Origin: Polychytrium aggregatum
Lineage: Eukaryota > Chytridiomycota > Chytridiomycetes > Polychytriales
Reading direction: 5' to 3'
Assembly: GCF_025602895.1 (NCBI RefSeq)
Contig: NW_026516210.1
Coordinates: forward strand, 1,032,119 to 1,096,118
Length of the DNA: 64,000 nt
The position numbers were made by a program, and so were the translations under genes. The notes beneath the pieces were generated by a model. That model made no database searches and had not been told where the DNA came from. It worked only from the letters and a program-made list of their open reading frames with translations. How positions within the stretch are numbered: the first letter of the stretch is position 1; every line of letters starts with the position of its first letter. Below are positions 12,201-23,749 of the stretch, piece after piece.

Positions 12201-14806
12201 CACAAGTGATGATTATGCCGGCATCGAGGTCAAGGTCGATCCAACGCCACCCATTGATCTCATGGATCCGAACCACATGTAAGCAGGCGTTGTTGGCATC
12301 GTCAAAGCAGCAGCGGCAAACCGCAGTCGAGCGACCAGGGGGTACTGTGGAAATGCGGATCCAGCACAGGCCGGCACACTGGCAGCGCCTCCCTCTTCTC
12401 ACGCCTTCCATATCGATGCGCTTGGATGATCGATGCGACGGTGCGCCGACAGATCGCAGGTATCCCGGCTCTATCTCGGCCATTCGGGGCTGGCCTCGCC
12501 CGAACACCGATCCAAGCTCAAGCCCTTGCAAATCAGCGACTCGTTCCTGCGGGACCTCGAACGGCTTGACACATTACCGGAGTGAGCATCGAATCGACCA
12601 GGGAGCAGGGAGCAGAGCAGAGCAGGAAGCAGGGAGCAGGGAGCAGGGAGCAGAGAGCAGAGCAAATATGAGTGGTGTGAATAGCTCGGGACAGCCAGCC
12701 GGATTCGATTTCGATTCGCTCCCTTTGGCTCACAGCGTCATTTGACTGTTCATCTCCTCGCTCCTCGCTCTGCTATCGGGTCGCAGGCGAGACTGCTTGA
12801 GCTTTGGTGTTTTGTTCTGTCGATCGGGCAAGGACACCATCCAGGACATTCTGTCGCCAAAGGGTATCAGCACGGACTTTAAGCAGTTCATGTCCTCGCT
12901 GGCGTGGCCGGTACGTATGTTGCCACAGATGGCGCCCGATGGGTTTCTGTGCCAAGAGCACCGGCTGTGCGGCTGCGTTTCATGGTCGTATGGGCTCTTG
13001 AAACGGCGGCGTTGATTGATGTAATCGGTTTGTGGGCGGTGCCGGGACGCTGATCGATTGGTGGCCTCGTTTGCGGTGTTTTTATCGGTTGACTGGTGCC
13101 GTAGTCGCAATGTCGTTGTACCTGCCGATCGATGTCCACCCATGTCCCATCGTTCGGGCTGTTGAGATACTGTGCTGAAAGACCGTTGTTCTCCCGCCCG
13201 TCCACTTGCAATACTCCGGTGGCAGGTCGACCTCGAGACCCACCCAGGGTACAAGGGCCGGCTCTCAAAGACGTACTGCTCGACAGCACCCTACTGGGCG
13301 AACCGCAACTGGGAGATCATCTTCAACTGTCCGTATTATATCCACGACACCAGCGTTGGCGTCGAAACACCAAACATTGCTATCCCAACGAGCGTCAACA
13401 GCGCCTCGGGGCTCTCGTTCCCATCGCCGTCTGGGGATTTACCGTACGAAACGCCCGAGAGCCTCTTCCAGTCCCCCAGTATGGGCGATTCGGCTGCCCC
13501 CGGAGGAGCCGGCGGCCTCGGCATCAGTCGCAGCCGTAGCAACAGCCACAGCCACAGCCGCAGCAGCAGCATTGGAGGCGGAGGACTCTATGTACAGACG
13601 GCAGCGACGGGATCCTCGGGCAGCGGCTGGGGGTCGACGTCGCCAAGCATGTCCAACTTCCGGGGAGCGGCTCGGCTCTCGCCGATCGAGAATGACTCGC
13701 TTCTGGGCACGCCAGTGGCCCTGGCACCGGACCATCCCCTGGGCATGCGCGAGATCTTTGGGCACGTCGCCCAGGACGATATTGTGTACATTGTCTGGAT
13801 CGAGGACAACCACAAGCTCGACCACGTCATCAAAAGGTTCTCCAAGACCGAGAACGAGTCCAAGCTGGCCAGCAGCAACCTTGAGGGCCGGGACTCGCGG
13901 GTGCGGCGGTCGCCGCAAGACGAGGAGCTGCAGCGTAAGCGCCAGAGCCTGCCGGGAAGCAAGACCATGTACGAGGCGGTTGGGGACTTTGAGAAGCGCA
14001 TCACACACGATACCAGCGGAGACACTGCCGAGGTGCAGAGCACGGTCTCAAAGGAAGCACCCAAGCCCCGGGATCCTGCCTTCAGCAGTAGCAGCGGCAG
14101 CACAGGCGGGCCAGCGAAGCGACCGGGCGATGCAGCGGCCGGCCCAACGGCTGTATCAGGCGAACCCGAGCATCTCTGGAACGGACAGATCTTTATCGTC
14201 ATTCATCCGCTCGCCAAGACACCGGGGCTGTACGAGATCCGGATCGTGACGGTGGAAACGTGGAAGGAGAACCTGGTGAGCAGCAGAGGATGAGTTTTGT
14301 GTGGCGGGAGGGCAGTTCATGGGCTCGTGGATAGTCAGCGAGCTTGTTGATGCCGCAGTACAGATATGGGTGGCAGGCGTTGATGAGCCGCCCGCTAACC
14401 GAGTACTTGCGACCTGCCGATGGCAATCCAACCAACGCCTCGACAGTATTTTGGACCCTTACTGGACGGAATGATCGTCAGCCAGCATGCCCTCGGGACG
14501 CTGGTCCGAAGCACGGCGATCTCGGCCCACCTGAGTTTCAAATTGCGCAAAGGCGGATACCGCAAGCCGTAAGTCGAGGAGACGGGCGGGGGGGGGTCGC
14601 GGCTGCTGGTGGGAAAGAAGGTCGGGCTTGTGATGGAGGAGCCCTTGGAGCCCTTGGAGCCCTTGGAGCCGACGACTCACATGCTGCCATCTGCCCCGTG
14701 TGCTTGTCCGTCCGGCCTGCATCATGGCCATAGACATTTGGTCCGACGCAATGCGATCGAGGAGCTGTGCACCAAACACCGAATGTCTGGCTCGCTCGCA
14801 GAGTAA
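6228..14806 (+). CDS. RalGAP-alpha/tuberin-like protein with C-terminal Rap/Ran-GAP domain
   Basis: Large GTPase-activating protein of the RalGAP alpha family (related to tuberin), whose animal members form a complex that inactivates Ral-type GTPases. 21 exons: 6228-6276, 6435-6733, 7014-7373, 7684-7746, 7879-8012, 8165-8232, 8433-8488, 8569-8738, 8871-8988, 9171-9470, 9611-9721, 9925-10086, 10240-10338, 10479-10550, 10653-11986, 12207-12278, 12453-12581, 12787-12910, 13226-14275, 14447-14568, 14734-14806; 4965 nt, 1654 aa, phases close. Seen: family blocks HFSLLFEPR, YAWHQM then IGNPN, PDGNTLLHMFGSWLFEA, and a C-terminal GAP domain from about DCLSFGVLF to FGPLLDGMIVSQHALG. A low-complexity Ala/Thr/Ser stretch lies in exon 15, and a Ser/His/Gly-rich insert (about 13470-13680) lies inside the GAP domain. 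The position of the catalytic asparagine reads QDDIVYIVW, i.e. Asp instead of Asn. The donor after exon 4 is GC. Start codon and first intron are the least certain parts. Confidence 0.88.
10614..10639. repeat. CTCA/CACT microsatellite in intron
   Basis: About six copies of a 4-bp unit (CACT) just upstream of the splice acceptor for the largest RalGAP-like exon. Confidence 0.8.
12600..12664. repeat. AGCAGGG-type purine-rich tandem repeat in intron
   Basis: Imperfect copies of GGGAGCA/GAGCA across 65 bp within the intron between exons 18 and 19 of the RalGAP-like gene. No coding role. Confidence 0.8.
14639..14667. repeat. 9-bp tandem repeat in the last RalGAP-like intron
   Basis: Three copies of CCCTTGGAG and flanking partial copies, between the last two exons of the RalGAP-like gene. 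Confidence 0.8.
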
Positions 14807-15710
14807 GTGTATACGCTGCCCACGACGGCGAATGCTCTGAGCATGGCATGGCCTTGCATCGTGGAGACATGAGCACGGCCTTTCCCCTCGATGGCAACAC
14901 TGACTGGTTGGTCTCTTCTGGCGATAGCTTCTACGGCGATTTGTATTATTAGCACACAAAAGTTGAGCGGGACGTGCCTCGAGTATTGCAAGCAGTACCG
15001 CCGTCATCAGAGGAGGAGCGATGCGTGTTGGTCCCTCACTTGGACTGTGCCATGTGCCTTGAACAAGAAGGGAATATCGCAATTCCGCGAAAGGACTGCT
15101 CGTTTCGGTTTCTGGGTTCTTGGTGGCGAGCAGCGGGACGACCACACAGTCCGGTGGCGCCGGTCGGTGACCCAGAAAGCACCCTGGCATCGCAGCAAGC
15201 AGTATGTCATCGGTGCGACTGAGCCGACGCCACGAGCTGGCTCGGCGAGCACTTGGAATTGTGGGAACGGGCTGGATGGTGGGTGGGCTCTGTGCTGCGC
15301 GGGCCCATCGCACAACACAGCCTGGAACCACTCGGACGCAGCGCTGGCGTGGATGGAGGAGGGGGTGCAAGCCACCACCCCGGCGACGGATTTGTGTCAG
15401 TGTGAGAGTGAGTGGTGTTAACACTCAACGACAACAACTACTAACACTCAACACCCACCGACACCCACCGACAACCATCGACACCCATCACACCACAGCC
15501 ACCCGACCAGCAAACATCGCCCGCCCTCACGTGGCTCCCCAGCCTCTGCCCTCGGCCTTTCTTCTGGATCGTCCGTCTCATCGTGCCTTTGCCCCTGTCT
15601 GTCCTTCGCGGCTCTCGTCTCCCCCCCCCGCTTGCTCCCGGTCTCGGCCTCTGCTCCCAATCTATCCTCATCTCGGTCTCTGCCTGTCTTGCTCTCTTCT
15701 TTGTCGCTCC
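14807..15710. other. Intergenic region between RalGAP-like and MAPKK genes
   Basis: About 900 bp between two genes in the same direction. It should hold the 3' end of the first and the promoter and 5' leader of the MAPKK. There is a CA-rich, repetitive tract (ACCCACCGACA-like units) at about 15420-15500 and a C/T-rich tract at about 15540-15700 immediately before the MAPKK start. No convincing gene. Confidence 0.5.
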
Positions 15711-17792
15711 ATGTCGTCTCGTCTCGATTCTTCCCCAGAGCCATCGTGCAAGCGTCCGCGGCGACTCACCCTCGGCGTCAGCATCAACTTCCCGACTCGG
15801 CCTGCCCCAACCTTCAACGATGGGGAGTTTGAGCTGACCAACCAAGAGTCGTTCCGCTTCAAGCTTCGCCACCATCTGCTGCACAGGGTGGGCGACCTGG
15901 GCTCTGGCTCCGGTGGCTCTGTCTACAAAGTGCAACACATCCACTCCGGAACTATCATGGCCCGCAAGGTGAGCTCTCCTCTGCTGGCTCCTCCGGCTTG
16001 CTGGGCAACTTGCTGCTGCCTGGCCCGCCGTCGCAGCGCTGTCGAGGTGTGACGGCTGGAGCCGCTGTGGCTTTAGGTTGAGGTTGGAGGTTGGAGGGAG
16101 CAAACAGTGGCCAGGATTGAGCCGCAGATGCACCATCAGATGCTATGAGCACCGGAGGCGGGCAACATGTGTTATCCGCCACACCACCGTCCTTTCTGCC
16201 ACATCACCGTCCTATCCACCAGCACACCGCTGCTGTCTCCCTGTGGTGATGTTCCCAGTGCCTCGTCTAACATGCCTCCCTCGATCCGTTGACAGATTGT
16301 CACCATAACGATTGAGGACGCTTCACAGGCCGAGCGCACCCAGGCACGGGTGTTGCGAGAGCTTCGGATCCTGCGCAAGTGCCAGTCGCCTCACATCGTC
16401 AAGTTTTTTGGGAGCTTTGTCCACGAGGGCGAGATCTCGATATGTATGGAGTATATGGATCTGGGATCCTTTGACCGCATCTACACCGCCATTGGCCCGC
16501 TGGACGAGCGCATCGTCTCCAAGGTCGCCTTTGCGGCTCTCGAAGGACTGATCTACCTGAGCGAGGAACACAACATTGTCCACAGAGGTAAGGAGCGCCA
16601 CTCTCCTGCTCGGCTGCTGCATATCCCTTGACCAGCAGCCCATCCCTCGACCAGCAACTCATCCCCCGAACCCCTTCCTCCACGGATTGCAGATATGAAG
16701 CCCAGCAACATTCTCTTGAACACCGATGGCGAGGTCAAGATCGCCGACTTTGGCGTGAGCAAGGAGCTCATCAACGGCACCATGGCCCGGACTTTTCTCG
16801 GAACACAGCGATATCTGCCTGTATGATCCTTGCACTCGTCTACCAAACTGTGCTGCTCTGTCGATTAGCGTTGCTCCTGTCGATTAGCGTTGCTCCCATC
16901 TACCAGCCCAGCCTTTTGTTCCTGACCTCCCCGACTGATCTGTCTCGCTCGTTCTTGTCCCAAATCATCTCGACCAACTCGTCTACCACACACAACACCG
17001 CCGTACTCAGCCCGAGCGAGTCACTGGTGGCCAAGAGCACTCTGTCAAGAGTGATATCTGGAGTCTTGGTCTGACTCTGATGGAGCTCGCGACGGGACGT
17101 TTCCCGTTCCCTCCCGAGGACCATCCCCCTCTTCCTTCCATTGTCGATCTTCTGAGCTATATCGAGGCCGAGCCCGCCCCCAGGCTTCCCGGCGACTTGT
17201 TTTCGACCAACTTTGATGTGTTTTGCCAAAGATGGTATGTTGCCGCTTCGTCCCAGCCGATATTATCGGGGCCATCGACAACGGCGGTGCAAAAGCGTGC
17301 CCGAGTCGGCCTCCTTGGCTTCTCTGTCCGCCTGGCTGTGCATGCGCTTGGCTCTTCCACCCCTCGGCGGGACCCCTCGACGCATGCCATATCTGGGAGC
17401 TGTGCAGAAGCTGACGCCGCTCTGTTTTCCTTCGCCTTTTGCGCCTGCGGTGGATCGTAGTTTGCTCAAGGACCCCGAGGAGCGAGCATCGCTACGCCAG
17501 CTCAAAGTAAGTGACGGAGATCCGCTTTTGAATCTCCACCGCTTCAACTCCAGCGTGTCCTATGGGTGTTCTCTGCGACGCTGGGATGGCGCTGTTTTGC
17601 ACTGGAGTGTACAGTGATTGTGCTGACCTGCGCTGTTTCACCTTGAGCTAACACGCACAACGCTGCGCCCGTTTGCCTGCTCTTCCCCATGCGTCACTGC
17701 CATTGTAGGCGGAGCCCTTTGCCAGCAATGGCGCAAGTGTTGATTTGAGGCCCTGGTGCCAGCAGCTCAAGGCCCGATTTGATTTTGCATAG
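15711..17792 (+). CDS. MAP kinase kinase (MEK/STE7 family)
   Basis: Dual-specificity kinase of a MAPK cascade. Six exons: 15711-15968, 16296-16587, 16693-16820, 17011-17234, 17461-17506, 17709-17792; 1032 nt, 343 aa. Seen in order: a short N-terminus with the basic-then-hydrophobic string KRPRRLTLGV, which fits a MAPK docking (D) site; glycine loop GSGSGGSV; ATP lysine in MARK; catalytic loop HRDMKPSN; DFG followed by an activation segment with Ser/Thr residues (GTMARTFLGT) in MAPKK spacing; PERV in place of APE; SDIWSLG. It is short for a fungal MAPKK because the regulatory N-terminus is only about 60 residues. The cascade (mating, osmotic or cell-wall) cannot be decided from sequence alone. 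The ATG at 15711 is the natural start before the D site. Confidence 0.93.
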
Positions 17793-20040
17793 ACGGGCCC
17801 GCATGTGCCCATTGGCCGAGCATCTCTCGCCGCTCCCCTTCCTCTCCCTCTCCTCCTTCCTCCTTCCTCCTTCCTCCTTCCTCTCCCTTTCTTTCGTACA
17901 ACATGCTCAAACACACAACTCTACCCGCTCCATCCATACCTCTCACCGGGACCATGGCTCAAGCACACGACACTGATGCAAGAGACAAGCGCACCGGATG
18001 CATCACGGACTATCATCAAAAGCTTCTCTTCTCTACACCCTATTTCCTCGCCAACACGGTGACGAGCCGCGACAAGAAAAACCGATATGAAACAACAAAA
18101 CAAGGGACGGTCAAAAATATATGTATTCGGCAGAAACGTGGTCCATGCTCCGGAGACGCGATCGTCATCATACCGACAACTACATCGATGTCTGCACAGG
18201 GTTGCAATGAAGAGACCAAGTCCCCTCGATAACGGCCTCCAACGATTGCGCCGACTCGCTTAAGTCGCAGCCGGCCTCGATCCGCTAGAAGGGGGGGGTG
18301 GAGGAGTACCCCTTCACAACCACAGCTCTTCTTATACGCATTTCTTGCCCCACCCCTGCTTTCACCAATCTTCGTCCTTCCCCGTTGGCGACATATCTCT
18401 GCACTATCTGTACAAACACAATCAGCCGGCTGCCCTCCGGACACGCAAGCCACGAAACGGACCCTTCCACAGCTCACACTTTGCTCCTCATAATGCATTG
18501 AATTGCTACAACATCACTATCATCCATGCGCCTATTTCTTCCCTACTTTGCTGTGCCCCTTCTTGCTTCGTTCCTTGCTTCGTTCCTTGCTTCGTTCCTT
18601 GCCTCCTCTTCCCCGTGCCATTTTGTCGTTCCTCTCTCTCGCCCTTTCTCTCGGCAACAGCCATCATGTCTCGGACCTGCACTTGATGTTTCGAATCTGC
18701 ACTCGGGAGTGATGTTATTTCCTTCTGCATCCACTCTCGATGTTGGAACCTTTGCCTTTGGCCTTTGGCACCCGGTGTCTTCTCTATCATTCAAATCGTT
18801 CTCGTTTCGTTTTCGATGTTATGTTTATCAAAGGTTGCTATGCAATGTGCACTACTTTGGGGGTGAGTGTTTTGGACGGGAGGGCGGCCCTCTGTTCACA
18901 TGTATCTCCTCCGTTCCTCTGTCCTTCCTCACGAATCCCTTCAAGATGCACACGTGGATGCAACAACAAAGGCAGGCGATGGTGATTTGAAGAAATCGTG
19001 GGGATGGGGTCGTTCTTACCCATATTCTCCAATTGTGGTGCCGTCCCTTTCCCTTCGAAGTATCCCTTGACACTCTCCTTCAGGCTAGACTCCCTCCGAT
19101 ACTCGTTTTGTGCTTTGAATGTGACTATCCTACCGCACCTCCATTTTGTTTTGTTTTTTCTTTTTTGGATTGGATGGACCAGTACCAACTCCCCCCCAAG
19201 CGTGACTCTTTTTCTTCCTTTCTATAACTTTGATATTGCTGGTCAGATCATCTGCCTCATACAATCATTCTGAGGAAAAAAAAAGTGGGACGACGGTATC
19301 CCTCTATCTCTGGCATCTGGAGCACCAGTGGGCCGGCAGTGCGATTGTTTTCGGTCATCGTTGGCAGTCGCTTCGTTTTCGGTTCGGGAAGCGTCGACTT
19401 GAACACTCCCGATCGATCTCCTGCGGCGCCGATCGACTGGCATTGATATCGCGATGCGGGAGTGTGTCGAAGTATTCCAACACCTGGATGACTTTATGGA
19501 TTCATACCGCTCGGATGATTCGAGCCGCTTGGCTTCCAGGCACCCTGAGCACACCTATTGGGTCTGGGTAGCGATGGACAGTGCATGTATCCCGCTTGTG
19601 ACCAAGACTGTATTGATCATGCTTCAAGTACGACCGTCGACAGAGGGATACGCCGTATTTCACCGGCAGCGACAAATCGACAGCGATATGGCGCGAAAAT
19701 ATATAATAGTGGGAGAGCGAAGCGAGTTGGTCGAGTGAGATCAAAACCAGCAGAACCAAAGGGAAGGCAAACGAAGAAGGAAGAGAGAGGACGGGGGAGG
19801 GAAAGGGTGTGGCTCGCTGACGAAATTATGCTTTGGGTTATGTTGCTGGTCTCATGAATGGCCGTTGGGCTCTGACTTCTGTTTCGTCTGGTGCGGGGCG
19901 GCAGTAATATGACAAGGCGCGGAAGCGGTGTGGACGCAACAGTCCAAAGTGGCTGGAGATGCACTGCGGGGCTTTCGATCGAGTGGTGCTGCATGCGTCG
20001 ACTCTGCTTCGCGATTTGAAGGACGCATCGGCATCGTTCC
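17793..20040. other. 2.2-kb intergenic region without a recognisable gene
   Basis: Lies between the converging 3' ends of the MAPKK (+) and the fusion glycosyltransferase (-). It contains a C/T-rich tract with repeated TCCTTCC units (about 17838-17888), a G run near 18290, a 12-bp tandem repeat at about 18564-18602, and T-rich and A-rich runs near 19145-19170 and 19275. Open frames are short, overlap on both strands and show no family resemblance. A non-coding RNA cannot be excluded. Confidence 0.5.
18564..18602. repeat. 12-bp tandem repeat, about three copies
   Basis: Three consecutive copies of CTTGCTTCGTTC in the intergenic region; simple-sequence expansion. Confidence 0.8.
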
Positions 20041-23000
20041 TTACAATGACCCTCGACCGTCAGTCTTGGAATCGGGCTTGGCGAGACACTGGTCCTTGGG
20101 GCCGAGGAACCACAGCTGTCTGTTTCTCAGCGCAATCTCAGGCTCCGGCACCCAGTCAGCGTGGATGATCGAGTAGCCGGCTGTGTCGTGGACTTGGTTA
20201 GCAGTCGGCGGCGATCCAGATGCCAAGCTCTTGTCGCCCTTGCGTGCGTTGGCTTCGCTGCCAAAGAGCAGATAGCCGTTCACAAACTCCTCCTGGGCCA
20301 AGAACGTGAACCTCGTCCGGTCAGCGAGGCTCTTCAAGGGCGGAAGCGTTGCGGGAGTCAGCAGAAGCGACGCCTCGGTGCTCTCCTGTTCAGGAGATGC
20401 GTCGCGCTCCTTGAGGTCGTTGCCGGCCGGCGGGAGGGTGGTGCCGTTGCGGAGGGTCAGGCGATCGTCGACCCAGACCACCTCGTTCTCCATGCCCAAG
20501 ACCTTGGTGAAGCCCTGCAGATCCGGTGCCGCACCATCGTCCTTGAGGGCGTTCCAGGCCTGCAGCAGGAAGCGATAGGTCCGTGCGTTGCCTCTCAAGA
20601 ACATGGTGCCGACGTTGAGAACAGGCAGTTTGTGAGAGAGCCCCGAGGACAGCTTGACGTGGCCCACGTTCTTCTTCTCGCCCAGGGCAATGTAGACATC
20701 CGCCGTCGGGTTGGCAGTGGTATGGAGGGCGGTCAGGTCCCGGAGCACAACCGAGTCGCCGTCGAGGAACCAGACGTCGAATCCCGCGCCCACCAGCTTG
20801 GCCAGGACCTTGGGCTTGTTGCGCATCATCCGGACCAGGTCGTAGTCCTGGCGATAGACGCGCCGCTTGGTGGCATAGTCCGGAAAGTCAAAGAGGCTGA
20901 CGTAGCCCTTGTCCAGCAGCGTGTCATGCGCCTGAATGTCGAGCGACCAGAACACGATATTGTATAGCCCTTGGCGGGCGAGGGAGCATGCCAGGTTCAG
21001 AGCGATCTTGACGAACGCCTTGTTGGTGGGTATCACAATCACCTGGTTGTTCACGGCAATCTTGGAGAGCGCCTGCAGCAGACAGTGGCGGCGGAAGCTG
21101 ATCTGATCGGGCTCGCAGGGCGAGTTGTTGCTGGGGTCAAACAGGTTCGAGTCGATCCAGTCAAGAAGCTTCTTCTGGTTCTTGGTTGAGTCCAAGGCGT
21201 TGAACTTGCGGCAGAAAAAGTATGTGAAGCCCGTGAAGTTGGAGTAGAAGTACAGTGGATTGGGGTTGAGATGCTGGCGGTCGGTGTAACTGAGCCATGT
21301 CGGGTGGGGGCTGCCTTCCTCAAAGGCCAGATAACGCTTCATGTCCTTGATGATGGTGCTGTTGAATTCGATGGCATTGACCATTGCTGTCGGATTGGGG
21401 TAGGAGTGATGGGCAATGGCAGCGGACGTCAGAGATACTGACAGGTGATGCTGAGGCACTACAAAGCTCTAATCAACGCCAGTGCTCGGACGGTGAATGC
21501 TGCGCACATCCAGAGTCGCTGATGAAGGCAGCAGAGCCAACAACGCAGCCAGACAAGTGGCAAACAGTCTCATGGCTCGCCGTGATGGAGATATCGCCAG
21601 TACAGTAGAAGGGCTGTAGCACCGTCCCATCCAGCATCGGAGTGTCGTTCTACACAGCATCGAACAGCTCTGGATCGCCAACGCAGCACGCATACTTACT
21701 CGTGGCGAAATAGGACTCGTCGGGGATGTACGAGTGCTCCATGTATGCCAGGAGGTTGAAGGCATCCAGATTGGTGCGGAAGTGGCGGACCGTGTGTGGG
21801 TTCAAGATCATCCACTGGTGGTGTTTGTACGCCTTCCAGTGGGAGAACGGCCACGAGACGATGCCAAACTCCTTGGGGTGACCGATGTAGGCCCAGTTGT
21901 CGTCTCCAAAGGCAACGTGCGGGCGGAACAAGCGCTCGGCCAGATCATCTGTTTGAAGGGCAGTGCGGCGCCGGTGATGATCAACGTGGATCGATGTATG
22001 CACCGAGGATTCGAATGGAGGATGCAGTAGAACATTGGGAGAAGCGTGAGCCGGTGTAGCAGTAGGAACACGATCGTCGAGTTGGCCACGGCTGTCGTTC
22101 TCACTAAATGACAGACGCCGCAGAGCTGGGCGATTGTGACACCGGACCAGTCGTACTAGGACTTGCGATTCACGCATTCGCCGACTCTGAAGTCAACGAG
22201 GTCCTCCCTCCAAACCGAGGCCACACCGGTGTTTGGAACTCGCAAGTGCCTGCTGCATCACTGTGCTCACGAGCCGTATAGGAGACCAGTACCAAGAACA
22301 GCACCAGCACTCCTGCCGCACCATTGACAGAGCAGTGTGGCGATTGACGATGCAACGTACCTGTCTCGGGCCAGTACTCGATCCAGTTGGCATCCTTGAT
22401 GCGGTGCTTCATAGCATCGTCCCTCAGCGTCTTGTGGATAACTTCGTTGCGGGCCAGGGGCCAGTCGTAGTTGCTGAGGTTGATGACATAGTCCCAGTCG
22501 GCCAGGTCCAGGAGCTCGTAGAAACCAGAGAGCTGCGTAAACACCAGGGAGATGTGTCCCCAGACGTTCTTGAAGGAGTACTGGGCGATAAAGACGTTTC
22601 CCTCCTTCAGACCCCCGGGGCGGCTCGCCAGCCACGCCTGGACCTTGGACCGGAGCTCCTTGGAGCGGGCATCGATGTGGATGAGCGTGATCGAGTCGCC
22701 GTCGTCGAGCTTGTCGATCAGCGACTTGAGCTGGATGAATCCCGAGATCTCGTGAACCATCAGCAAGTACGCAATCTTGTACTTTCGGCGCGGTCCGGGG
22801 ATGACCGACTCGTGCGGGACGAGAGCCGGGATCACGGGCTTGAAATAGTGGATCGGGTTGATGGAGAGCAGCAGCGGCTTCTGGCTGAAGTTGACGATGG
22901 TGTTGGAGCCCTCGGCGGCCGAGTAGCACGCAAGACGCTTGCCATCCTGGGATCGGACATGGACGAGGGAGGATGGGGCGGCGGGAATGGCGGTAAATCA

Positions 23001-23749
23001 GGACAATCGCTGGCGAATCGAGCGATGTGGCAGCCGGGTGCATGTCGAAGGAGGGCGGTTCAAGAGGGGCCGACAGAGTCGGGTGGATGTCCCAACGATC
23101 GAGGGCATCATACATCATGCAGACGATCTGTGCTGTGCTCTCCGCTGCACAAAGGCCGACGAGGGAGTGCCGGGTCGGACACGATCCTTACCGACGGAAA
23201 GACGTTGTGGTAGTGAGCGCGGACGTAGTTGTAGAGCTCCTGGGCCTTGGTGTCGATGAGATTGCAAAACTCCTTCATGGTCGGGGTAGTGTCGGCAACA
23301 GAGCCGTTGAAGGGACGCAGATAGGCCATGCCGTCGAAGCTTGCGCCGTCGAGCATGGAGCAGAACTTGAACCCTCGAGCGACGAAAATGTGTCGGCGCT
23401 CGGCCTCACGCAGCACGCGAGCAGTGTCCTCGTCAAAGATGGGCTGGAGCTCGGCCGAGCCGGGCGATTTGTGCACGAGTTCCTCGGGTCGGGAGCCATC
23501 ATTGCTGCTGTCGGGAGCAGGCCGGGAAGACGATGGCAGAGGTGGGAAGAGCGGAACAGGCTGCTCTTGGATGCGGTCGTGGCCACTCTCTTGGGAGGGC
23601 CAGCAATCGCCGCCGGTGCAGCCCTTGTGGAAGTCGCTGCTGGATCGGTCGAGCGAGGACGCCCGGATCAGAAAGACTGCCCAGATGATCAGGACGAGTG
23701 CTCCAATCGAGAGGACCCGCTGGCCCAGGGGCGTCAGTCTCGTCCGCAT
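20041..23749 (-). CDS. Fusion glycosyltransferase: GT14 (xylosyl/branching) domain plus GT77-like nucleotide-diphospho-sugar transferase domain
   Basis: Predicted Golgi type II membrane protein with two glycosyltransferase modules. Four exons on the - strand: 23749-23192, 22946-22361, 21948-21700, 21386-20041; 2739 nt, 912 aa, phases close. Seen: a short cytosolic start, then a signal anchor (GALVLIIWAVFLI, about residues 15-30) and a Ser/Pro-rich stem. The GT14 (core-2/I-branching or protein xylosyltransferase) domain follows, with KIAYLLMVHE, SLIHID-like TLIHIDARS, LSNYDWPL, DESYFAT and HPTWL. The end of this domain (RKFNALDS, LLDWIDSN) is in exon 4, together with the second domain: NIVFWSLDIQ, a DXD-type FLDGDSVVLRD, VLNVGTMFLRG. 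Because the GT14 fold runs across the exon 3/4 junction into the same ORF as the second domain, this is one gene. Donor and acceptor sugars are unknown; synthesis of a branched extracellular or glycoprotein glycan is inference. Confidence 0.87.

Noticed and set aside
14891-15421. 176-codon + strand frame between RalGAP-like and MAPKK genes
   Set aside because: No recognisable domain, composition unlike neighbouring genes, and an overlapping frame of similar length on the other strand.
20161-20967. Long open frame on the + strand antisense to the fusion glycosyltransferase
   Set aside because: It is a shadow of the real - strand gene in GC-rich DNA, with no domain resemblance; the opposite strand has clear GT motifs and splice sites.
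22267-23118. Long - strand frame overlapping the GT14 exon in another register
   Set aside because: Composition is Arg/Pro/Gly-rich, as expected for a frame-shifted shadow; the GT14 motifs are in the other frame.
20041-23749. Two separate glycosyltransferase genes
   Set aside because: The C-terminal part of the GT14 domain is in the same uninterrupted exon as the second transferase domain and the phases close, so one gene is the better model.
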